From Candidatus Aminicenantota bacterium (GTDB lineage: Bacteria > Acidobacteriota > Aminicenantia > Aminicenantales > Aminicenantaceae): 6,056 bases of DNA. The position numbers and the translations under genes are program-made. The stretch lies in NCBI GenBank assembly GCA_004378665.1, contig SOIA01000346.1:1-6056 (forward strand), read 5' to 3'. Shown here piece after piece: positions 1 to 5,234 of this stretch; position 1 is the stretch's first letter; each line of letters opens with the position of its first letter. The notes under the pieces were generated by a model. That model made no database searches and had not been told where the DNA came from. It worked only from the letters and a program-made list of their open reading frames with translations.

Positions 1-12
1 TTTTTTAACCCA

Positions 13-18
13 TATAAT
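13..18 (+). promoter_or_regulatory. Possible -10 box of an upstream groESL promoter (P1)
   Basis: A perfect TATAAT hexamer lies 21 bases before the perfect CIRCE. A transcript starting about 7 bases downstream would carry that CIRCE in its leader, the usual place for this operator. The matching -35 box would fall left of the window edge and cannot be seen. It could instead be chance AT-rich sequence. Confidence 0.35.
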
Positions 19-38
19 CCGGGAGAGAACGGATTAAA

Positions 39-65
39 TTAGCACTCTTTTGCATAGAGTGCTAA
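39..65 (+). promoter_or_regulatory. CIRCE operator, perfect match (HrcA binding site)
   Basis: The arms TTAGCACTC (39-47) and GAGTGCTAA (57-65) are separated by exactly 9 bases. They match the consensus CIRCE inverted repeat at all 18 arm positions. In the CIRCE/HrcA family the repressor HrcA binds this dyad and represses groESL (and often dnaK) until heat stress. The gene for HrcA is not in this window. The element sits just upstream of the clear -35 box rather than across the start of that promoter. Confidence 0.96.
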
Positions 66-81
66 TTTTTCCACTTTTTTC

Positions 82-110
82 TTGACAAATCCGGGAGCAT
101 CGGCTAAAAT
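82..110 (+). promoter_or_regulatory. Sigma-70-type promoter of groESL
   Basis: A consensus -35 TTGACA (82-87) is separated by exactly 17 bases from TAAAAT (105-110), one mismatch from the consensus -10. The expected transcription start is near 116-118, giving a leader of about 60 bases before groES. It lies between the perfect CIRCE and the degenerate one, so repressor could bind on both sides of the polymerase site. Confidence 0.85.
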
Positions 111-136
111 TAGCAATCTTTTAGCAATTCTGCTAA
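110..136 (+). promoter_or_regulatory. Second, degenerate CIRCE-like dyad
   Basis: TTAGCAATC (110-118) matches the left CIRCE arm at 8 of 9 positions. TTCTGCTAA (128-136) matches the right arm at 6 of 9, and the spacer is again 9 bases. It covers the end of the -10 box and the expected start site. A shorter dyad is nested inside it: TTAGCA (121-126) and TGCTAA (131-136) pair perfectly across 4 bases. It may be a weak HrcA site; binding is inferred from similarity only. Confidence 0.6.
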
Positions 137-163
137 AAATCATATTTTCTTTAATTCAATTTC

Positions 164-170
164 AAGGAGG
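164..170 (+). promoter_or_regulatory. Ribosome binding site of groES
   Basis: AAGGAGG lies 7 bases before the ATG at 178. It is a near-perfect anti-16S match and fixes the groES start. Confidence 0.9.
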
Positions 171-177
171 TTCATAA

Positions 178-465
178 ATGAAGGTGATACCACTCCATGA
201 CAGAGTTCTTCTCAAGAGACTGGAAGAGAAGGAAGTCACGAAAAGCGGAATAATCATTCCGGATACGGCGAAAGAGAAACCCCTGGAAGCAGAAGTCATA
301 GCCGTCGGGAAAGGCCGTGTGACAGAAGACGGGAAGGTTGTTCCTCTCGATATCAAGAAAGGTGATAAGGTTCTCATTGGAAAGTTCAGCGGGACCGAAG
401 TAACCATCGGAGATGTCGAGCACTTGATCGTCAAGGAAGAAGAGATCTTAGCCAAGATCACCTGA
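178..465 (+). CDS. groES: Co-chaperonin GroES (Hsp10, Cpn10)
   Basis: This 95-residue protein has normal GroES length. It is the cytoplasmic heptameric lid that caps the GroEL ring and encloses a folding substrate. The N-terminal strand (IPLHDRVLLKRLE, residues 4-16) is typical. The mobile loop (about 17-33) carries G24-I25-I26-I27, equivalent to the E. coli Gly-Ile-Val-Leu contact with the GroEL apical domain. A roof-loop segment T49-E50-D51-G52-K53 and the GKFSGTEV block (68-75) follow, and the chain ends EEILAKIT. The ATG start is fixed by a strong Shine-Dalgarno. It is first in the operon; groEL follows after 20 bases. The CIRCE elements upstream imply heat-shock regulation through HrcA. 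Nothing looks broken. Confidence 0.97.
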   Translation: MKVIPLHDRVLLKRLEEKEVTKSGIIIPDTAKEKPLEAEVIAVGKGRVTEDGKVVPLDIKKGDKVLIGKFSGTEVTIGDVEHLIVKEEEILAKIT

Positions 466-473
466 TTTAGGAA

Positions 474-480
474 AAGGAGG
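474..480 (+). promoter_or_regulatory. Ribosome binding site of groEL
   Basis: AAGGAGG sits in the 20-base gap between groES and groEL, 5 bases before the ATG at 486. It supports that start and strong translation of the second gene from a shared mRNA. Confidence 0.88.
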
Positions 481-485
481 AAAAA

Positions 486-2105
486 ATGGCAAAACAGATT
501 ACACTCGGTGAAGATGCAAGACAATCGCTTTTGAAAGGTGTCAACATTCTTAGTAATGTGGTCAAAGAAACACTCGGTCCTAGAGGCAAGAATGTTATTC
601 TGGATAAGAAGTTCGGTTCTCCCACCAGCACCAAAGACGGTGTGACCGTAGCCAAAGAAATCGAGCTCAAGGACCCGCTGGAGAACATGGGTGCTCAGCT
701 CGTGAAAGAAGTGGCGTCTAAAACTTCGGATGTGGCTGGAGACGGAACGACCACAGCAACAGTGTTGGCTCAGAGTATTTTTGCTGAGGGATTAAAGTAT
801 GTGACAGCAGGGGCCAATCCCAATTTGATGAGGAAGGGAATCGACCAGGCTGTTGCAGAAGTGGTGAAAGAGCTGAAAAGACTGAGCCGGGAAGTCAGCG
901 GCGAGATGATTGTCCAGGTTGGGGCTATCTCTGCCAATAATGATGAGTCCATCGGCGCAATCATCGCCGAGGCCATGGACAAAGTCGGCAAGGACGGCGT
1001 CATCACGGTGGAAGAAGCCCAAAGTCTGGAGACGACCATGGATGTCGTTGAAGGAATGCAGTTTGACCGGGGCTATCTGTCCCCGTATTTCATCACCGAC
1101 CCGGACAGGATGGAATGTGTCCTGGAAGAGCCACTTATTCTTCTCCATGAGAAGAAGATCAGTAACTTGAGAGATCTCCTGCCTCTGCTGGAGAACGTGG
1201 CCAAAATGGGGAAGCCTTTGCTGGTCATCGCTGAAGAGGTTGAAGGCGAAGCCCTGGCCACATTGGTCGTCAACAAGCTCAAAGGAACCTTCCAGTGCTC
1301 TGCTGTCAAAGCTCCGGGATTCGGCGACAGGCGAAAAGCCATGCTGGAGGACATTGCCACCCTCACCGGAGGGCAAGTGATCACTGAGGACATCGGTGTA
1401 GAGCTGAAGAGCGTCGATGTTGAGTGGCTGGGCAATGCCAAAAAGGTCGTGATCGACAAAGACAACACCACTATTGTTGAAGGGAAAGGAAAGAGTGAAG
1501 ATGTCCAGGCCCGGATCAAGCAGATCCGCACACAGGTCGAAGAGACCACTTCGGATTATGACAGAGAAAAACTCCAGGAAAGACTGGCCAAGTTGGTCGG
1601 TGGAGTCGCATTGATCAAGGTCGGTGCCGCCACAGAGACGGAGCTGAAAGAGAAAAAAGCAAGAGTCGAAGATGCCATGCATGCCACTAAAGCCGCTGTC
1701 GAGGAAGGGATCGTACCCGGTGGAGGAGTCGCTCTCTTAAGGTGCCAGAAAGTCCTTGAGAAAATGAAATTTGATGATGACATGCAGATCGGTGTCAACA
1801 TCGTCAAAAGAGCTATCGAAGAACCTCTCCGTCAGATCGCCAATAACGCCGGCCATGAAGGATCCCTCGTTGTCGAAAGAGTGAAAGATAAGGAAAGGAA
1901 TACGGGATTTAATGCGATGACAGAAAAATATGAGGATTTGGTTAAATCCGGTATTCTGGATCCGACCAAAGTTGTGCGTACGGCTCTGCAGAACGCTTCG
2001 AGTATTTCAGGTCTGCTCTTGACAACCGAAGGTTTGGTATCAGAGATCCCTGAAGAGGAGAAGGGACCCAAATATCCCATGCCTCCTCCAGGAGATATGT
2101 ACTAA
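486..2105 (+). CDS. groEL: Chaperonin GroEL (Hsp60, Cpn60)
   Basis: This 539-residue protein is full length, against about 548 in E. coli. It forms the ATP-driven double-ring folding chamber of the cytoplasm with GroES. The ATP-site segments are intact: LGPRGKNV (30-37), KDGVTVAKEIEL (50-61) and DVAGDGTTTATVLAQ (from 82), with D86 equivalent to E. coli D87. The apical substrate/GroES face is conserved in RGYLSPYFI (Y197, Y201, F202) and ALATLVVN, followed by KAPGFGDRRKAML. The ATP-hydrolysis aspartate is D396, equivalent to E. coli D398. The Cpn60 signature AAVEEGIVPGGG spans 403-414. The C-terminal tail is unusual: it ends PMPPPGDMY and lacks the Gly-Gly-Met repeats common in GroEL. It is co-transcribed with groES and followed by a strong terminator. 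Confidence 0.98.
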   Translation: MAKQITLGEDARQSLLKGVNILSNVVKETLGPRGKNVILDKKFGSPTSTKDGVTVAKEIELKDPLENMGAQLVKEVASKTSDVAGDGTTTATVLAQSIFAEGLKYVTAGANPNLMRKGIDQAVAEVVKELKRLSREVSGEMIVQVGAISANNDESIGAIIAEAMDKVGKDGVITVEEAQSLETTMDVVEGMQFDRGYLSPYFITDPDRMECVLEEPLILLHEKKISNLRDLLPLLENVAKMGKPLLVIAEEVEGEALATLVVNKLKGTFQCSAVKAPGFGDRRKAMLEDIATLTGGQVITEDIGVELKSVDVEWLGNAKKVVIDKDNTTIVEGKGKSEDVQARIKQIRTQVEETTSDYDREKLQERLAKLVGGVALIKVGAATETELKEKKARVEDAMHATKAAVEEGIVPGGGVALLRCQKVLEKMKFDDDMQIGVNIVKRAIEEPLRQIANNAGHEGSLVVERVKDKERNTGFNAMTEKYEDLVKSGILDPTKVVRTALQNASSISGLLLTTEGLVSEIPEEEKGPKYPMPPPGDMY

Positions 2106-2125
2106 ACTTATCAGATTGAAATCTC

Positions 2126-2164
2126 AAGGCCCTGCGCATTTTGCGCAGGGCCTTTCTTTTTTTT
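2126..2164 (+). terminator. Intrinsic terminator of groESL
   Basis: A perfect 13-bp GC-rich stem (2126-2138 with 2142-2154) closes on a TTT loop. A T-rich tract follows (T, C, then eight T at 2157-2164). It begins 20 bases after the groEL stop and should end the groESL transcript before the permease gene. The second stem arm through the T run reads AGGGCCTTTCT plus T7, and AGGGCCTTTCT recurs immediately at 2165-2175. Confidence 0.95.
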
Positions 2165-2191
2165 AGGGCCTTTCTATGGTATATAAACAGA

Positions 2192-4543
2192 GTGTTCAAG
2201 TATTTTGACCGTTACATCATCAAAGAGATTGTCCCTCCTTTTTTCATAGGACTGCTTCTTTCCACTTTTGTCCTTTTGATGAATCAGATTCTTAGCCTCT
2301 CCGAGATATTCATAACGAGAGGAATCCCGCTGAAACCAGCTCTTGAGATTCTGTTCTACCTGATTCCTTCCGTCCTGGCCTTTACAGTGCCGATGGCTGT
2401 GCTGATGGGCACGCTGGGTGGCCTGAGCCGCCTCTCGTCCGACTCTGAAGTCATGGCGTTCAAGACCCTGGGGATCAGCTCTACACGGCTTCTCCGGCCC
2501 GTGCTTTTTTTCTCCCTGTGCGGATGGCTGTTGACTTCATACTTTGCTCTTTATCTGGCGCCACGCTTCAATTACAAGATGATCCAGACCCTCACTCGGT
2601 CTGTCCTGACAAGAATTCAGTTCAAGATCCACCCCAGGGAATTCAATGAGTCCATCCCCGATACCGTCATTTTTATTCAGGGAGTGAGCCCGGAGCGGGA
2701 CTGGGAAAATGTTTTTGTTTATATTTCTGATCCCCCGGAAGAACCGAGAGTGATATCGGCAGAGAGGGGAAGACTGAGCGTCTACCCGGAGAGGAAAAGA
2801 GCAATCCTCGAGCTCTTCGATGGGACTCTTCACTCCTATTCCCCGTCCGACCCAGAAAAATACTCAGTTACGACTTTCGAGAAGGATGAGGAAGAGATCA
2901 ACATAGAGAGCTTTTTTTCCACCGTTTCTGAAAAAAAACACAGGAGAGACATGGATATCGGGGAGCTTTTTTCGGTGATAAAAACGATTAAACCAGACCT
3001 GGCCAAGCTTCATGCAGAAAGGGATCAATCCGAAAAAAAAGCGTTCGCGTATGAACGAAAGCTGAAAGATTACGTTTCCTATTGGGTCGAGATCCACAAA
3101 AAATTCGCCCTTCCTTTTGCCTGCATGATTTTCGGTTTTCTGGGTCTACCTCTCGGAGCTTCGACGAGAAAGGGTGGACGAACCAGTGGTTTCACGATCA
3201 GCATCGGAATAATCCTGGTCTATTATATCTTGATCACGGCCGGCGAAAAGATGGCCATGGAAGGAAGAATCTCTCCTTGGCTGGGAATGTGGGGGTCGAA
3301 CATTCTTCTCTTCTTTGCGGCTCTGTACCTGTTTTTCAGGTCAACAAAAGAATCCTCCCTGTTTTCTCTTCGCCTTCTTTTCAAAAAAGAAAAAGAGGCC
3401 GTCTCTACCGTAAGGAAGAAGAGATTTTCCCGCGCCATGCCTCGGCTTTCCCTCCGTTTTCCCAATATTCTGGACCGTTACATCATCAGGAAATATTTAG
3501 CCATATTCGCGCTGGTTTTCTCCAGCCTTCTGATGATTTCTGTGGTAGTGACTTTTTTCGAGCGGATCGATAATGTCTATGAACATGAAAAATCTATCGT
3601 TCTCCTGTTTGAGTATATCCGTTTCAGCCTCCCCGGATTTATGCATTATATTTTTCCTGTCACAGCCCTGACAGCGGCGCTCCTCTCCTTGGGTCTTTTG
3701 ACTAAGTCCAACGAGATCACGGCCATGAAGACAAGCGGCCTGAGCCTTTACCGGATAATTCTTCCTGTTGTTCTTCTTGCGGTCGTGATGAGCTTTTTCT
3801 CGTTTTATATTCAGGAAAACATCCTTCCCTATGCCAACAAAAAAGCGGAGGAAATCTGGAACAAGATCAATGACCGTCCCCCCCGCAGCTACAGTTATCT
3901 GGACCGCCGTTGGGTGTTGAGTAAAGAGCAGAATAGAATCTATCATTACAATTATTTCGATCCAGAAAAATCCGTCTTCAGCCAGTTGTCGATCTATGAC
4001 TTTGATTCTCCTTCATGGTCGGTTACGCAGAGGATCTACTCGGAGAAGGCCCGGTTGAGCGACAGCCGTCTTTCTCTGGAGGACTGCTGGGTCCGATATT
4101 TTTCAGAGGGAAGAATGATAGGGTTCGAAAAGAAAGAAAAGCTGGATTTAAATGTGAGAGAGGACAGGAGTTTCTTCTTGAAGGAGTGGAAAGAGCCTGA
4201 CCAGATGAGCTATGGTGAACTCAGCACGTATATCCGGGAACTTGACGAAAGAAATTTTGATACAGTGAAGTTCAAGGTGGATTTAAACTACAAGGTCTCT
4301 TTTCCGTTTGTCTGTTTGATCATGACTCTGCTCGGGATTCCTTTTGCTTTTTCCCTGGGAAAAAAAGGAACTCTTGTGGGAATCGGATTGAGCATCGTGA
4401 TTGCGATGGTTTACTGGGGTGCTATCGCAGTTTTCCATGGCCTCGGATATGTCAGTTACCTGAACGCTTTTCTCAGCGCCTGGGGTCCTAATCTGGTGTT
4501 CGGCCTGATCGGACTTTACCTCCTGTTTACGCTGAGGACATAG
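2192..4543 (+). CDS. Fused LptF-LptG lipopolysaccharide export permease
   Basis: This 783-residue inner-membrane protein contains two successive LptF/LptG (YjgP/YjgQ) permease units. LptF and LptG normally pair as separate ~360-residue proteins with the LptB ATPase to extract lipopolysaccharide and pass it to LptC/LptA. The first unit (about 1-383) has DRYIIK at 6-11, predicted helices near 13-34, 51-78, 100-122, 305-324, 333-352 and 363-382, and a periplasmic beta-rich region between helices 3 and 4. It reads LptF-like (VFIQGV-type strand, ISAERGRL). A basic linker (about 384-424), probably cytoplasmic, follows. The second unit (about 425-783) restarts with DRYIIR (428) and is LptG-like (RRWVLSKEQNRIYHY, LEDCWVRYF). 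Both carry the conserved SE/NE-A-K-G cytoplasmic motif (E86, E508). The reading frame opens further upstream at TTG 2141, but that lies inside the terminator. GTG 2192 gives the usual family N-terminus, though it has no convincing Shine-Dalgarno. M416 is a possible internal start but also lacks one. Confidence 0.9.
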   Translation: MFKYFDRYIIKEIVPPFFIGLLLSTFVLLMNQILSLSEIFITRGIPLKPALEILFYLIPSVLAFTVPMAVLMGTLGGLSRLSSDSEVMAFKTLGISSTRLLRPVLFFSLCGWLLTSYFALYLAPRFNYKMIQTLTRSVLTRIQFKIHPREFNESIPDTVIFIQGVSPERDWENVFVYISDPPEEPRVISAERGRLSVYPERKRAILELFDGTLHSYSPSDPEKYSVTTFEKDEEEINIESFFSTVSEKKHRRDMDIGELFSVIKTIKPDLAKLHAERDQSEKKAFAYERKLKDYVSYWVEIHKKFALPFACMIFGFLGLPLGASTRKGGRTSGFTISIGIILVYYILITAGEKMAMEGRISPWLGMWGSNILLFFAALYLFFRSTKESSLFSLRLLFKKEKEAVSTVRKKRFSRAMPRLSLRFPNILDRYIIRKYLAIFALVFSSLLMISVVVTFFERIDNVYEHEKSIVLLFEYIRFSLPGFMHYIFPVTALTAALLSLGLLTKSNEITAMKTSGLSLYRIILPVVLLAVVMSFFSFYIQENILPYANKKAEEIWNKINDRPPRSYSYLDRRWVLSKEQNRIYHYNYFDPEKSVFSQLSIYDFDSPSWSVTQRIYSEKARLSDSRLSLEDCWVRYFSEGRMIGFEKKEKLDLNVREDRSFFLKEWKEPDQMSYGELSTYIRELDERNFDTVKFKVDLNYKVSFPFVCLIMTLLGIPFAFSLGKKGTLVGIGLSIVIAMVYWGAIAVFHGLGYVSYLNAFLSAWGPNLVFGLIGLYLLFTLRT

Positions 4544-4550
4544 GGTAAAG

Positions 4551-4585
4551 AGTCATTGGGTCCGGTCTTGTCAGAGCCGGTGACT
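4551..4585. terminator. Possible hairpin between convergent genes
   Basis: The segment starts 8 bases after the permease stop. CCGGTCT (4562-4568) pairs with AGA...CCGG (4573-4580) over a TGTC loop with one bulged G. AGTCA (4551-4555) pairs with TGACT (4581-4585) outside a 6-base bulge. There is no directly adjacent T run on either strand; a T-rich stretch starts only near 4602. It may help termination between the convergent genes, but it is not a canonical intrinsic terminator. Confidence 0.3.
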
Positions 4586-4605
4586 GGAAACTGGAATTAA
4601 GCTTT
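4564..4605. repeat. Intergenic repeat copy A, downstream of the nuclease gene
   Basis: This segment aligns without gaps to 5193-5234 at 31 of 42 positions by hand count. The shared core CTTGTCAGAG is at 4567-4576. Read on the minus strand, it lies 35 bases after the DUF151 gene stop. It overlaps the bulged hairpin noted here. The function is unknown; it could be a shared 3'-end element or a remnant of a duplicated spacer. Confidence 0.45.
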
Positions 4606-4640
4606 TGTCTTTATTTTCGGATAAGGCCTGATCCCTTTCT

Positions 4641-5126
4641 TTACATTTTGTATTTACCAAAGTTTTCAGGCTTCAGGTTTTCTAACCATTTCTTGAGTTT
4701 CTCTGAGTCCTCAAGGTTCTCGTCAAACTTCAGGCTGTGAGCCTTTTTCACCACTTCATCTTCCACGAATATCGGAGCGTTCGCTCTCAGGGATAAGGCA
4801 ATGGCATCCGAAGGGCGGGAATCGATGGTGATGACTTGATCATTGTAACGGCAGTGGATCATAGCGTAGAACGTATTGTCCCTGACATCAGTGACAACAA
4901 TTTTTTCGACCGAAATGTTGAGCTTATCCAGGAAGTTTTTGACAAGGTCATGGGTCATGGGGCGAGGAGTGGAAATGTTTTCGATCTTGAGAGCAATGGC
5001 GTTCGCCTCAAAGACTCCGATCCAGATGGGAAGAATCCGCTCGCTGTTGAGATCTTCAAGAACCACGATGGGCATCTTGGATATGGGATCCACCACAAGA
5101 CCCTTTATTTTCATTTCAATTTCCAT
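4641..5126 (-). CDS. Bifunctional nuclease family protein (DUF151/BFN)
   Basis: This 161-residue soluble protein covers a complete DUF151 (BFN, DNase/RNase) domain from about residue 8 to 135. Family landmarks are visible: LPIWIGVFEANAIAL (32-46), the RPMTHDLVKNFL stretch (55-66), a central FYAMI strand (86-90), and the hallmark IDSRPSDAIALSLR (101-114) followed by APIFV (117-121). Plant members were reported to cleave DNA and RNA; for bacterial members the substrate and role are poorly known. The ATG at 5126 is preferred because GAGGAG (5133-5138) lies 6 bases before it; Met5 is a weaker alternative. The UvrBC-type domain found in some longer homologues is absent. It converges with the permease gene and has its own promoter, so it appears to be a single-gene unit. 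Confidence 0.93.
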   Translation of the reverse strand: MEIEMKIKGLVVDPISKMPIVVLEDLNSERILPIWIGVFEANAIALKIENISTPRPMTHDLVKNFLDKLNISVEKIVVTDVRDNTFYAMIHCRYNDQVITIDSRPSDAIALSLRANAPIFVEDEVVKKAHSLKFDENLEDSEKLKKWLENLKPENFGKYKM

Positions 5127-5132
5127 GGCTCG

Positions 5133-5138
5133 CTCCTC
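5133..5138 (-). promoter_or_regulatory. Ribosome binding site of the DUF151 gene
   Basis: GAGGAG on the minus strand, 6 bases before the ATG at 5126, selects that start over the internal Met5. Confidence 0.8.
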
Positions 5139-5154
5139 GTTGACCGTTTAATTA

Positions 5155-5183
5155 AATATAAGACTTGACAGGAATGTTGTCAA
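5155..5183 (-). promoter_or_regulatory. Sigma-70-type promoter of the DUF151 gene
   Basis: On the minus strand, TTGACA (5183 to 5178) is followed after exactly 17 bases by TATATT (5160 to 5155). The start site should fall near 5148, giving a leader of roughly 20 bases that still contains the GAGGAG ribosome site. This suggests the nuclease gene is transcribed separately from the channel gene behind it. Confidence 0.82.
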
Positions 5184-5184
5184 G
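5164..5184. promoter_or_regulatory. Palindrome over the -35 box, possible operator
   Basis: CTTGACA (5164-5170) and TGTCAAG (5178-5184) form a perfect 7-bp inverted repeat with a 7-base gap. One arm contains the -35 box of the DUF151 promoter. The other lies in the promoter spacer. The layout would suit a dimeric repressor blocking polymerase, but no regulator can be named. It may also be partly a by-product of the TTGACA hexamer. Confidence 0.4.
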
Positions 5185-5192
5185 AAAACTCA

Positions 5193-5234
5193 GGGCTTGT
5201 CAGAGTCGAGGCCTGGGAACTCAAAGCGAGCTTT
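5193..5234. repeat. Intergenic repeat copy B, downstream of the channel gene
   Basis: This is the counterpart of 4564-4605, with core CTTGTCAGAG at 5196-5205 and a shared end AGCTTT (5229-5234). On the minus strand it begins at the channel gene's stop codon. A weak CAGG/CCTG hairpin around the core, followed by AGTTTTC, might act as a terminator, but pairing is poor. Confidence 0.45.

Noticed and set aside
792..1682. Long 296-codon open frame antisense to groEL
   Set aside because: It lies fully opposite a strongly conserved GroEL sequence, has no ribosome site and resembles no protein family. It is a codon-bias shadow.
2141..2191. TTG start at 2141 extending the permease by 17 residues
   Set aside because: The extension is coded by the terminator stem and T run of groESL and lies before the DRYII family N-terminus, so GTG 2192 is preferred.
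3437..3439. Internal ATG as the start of a separate LptG gene
   Set aside because: The frame is continuous from the LptF half, there is no stop between them, and the nearest purine-rich stretch is about 20 bases upstream, too far for a ribosome site.
3082..3573. 163-codon plus-strand frame within the permease gene
   Set aside because: It overlaps the permease in another frame, and the protein is low in family-like features. The permease frame carries the conserved motifs.
4583..4596. Tandem 7-mer ACTGGAA twice
   Set aside because: Two copies of a short word in AT-rich spacer are expected by chance, and nothing marks it as a repeat array.
4619..4634. Near-palindrome GGATAAGGCCTGATCC after the nuclease stop
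   Set aside because: It has a central mismatch, is too short and tight to form a stable hairpin, and has no T run after it. It is not supportable as a terminator.
4836..5168. Plus-strand frames opposite the DUF151 gene
   Set aside because: The minus-strand frame has the DUF151 hallmark residues, a ribosome site and a promoter. The plus-strand frames have none.
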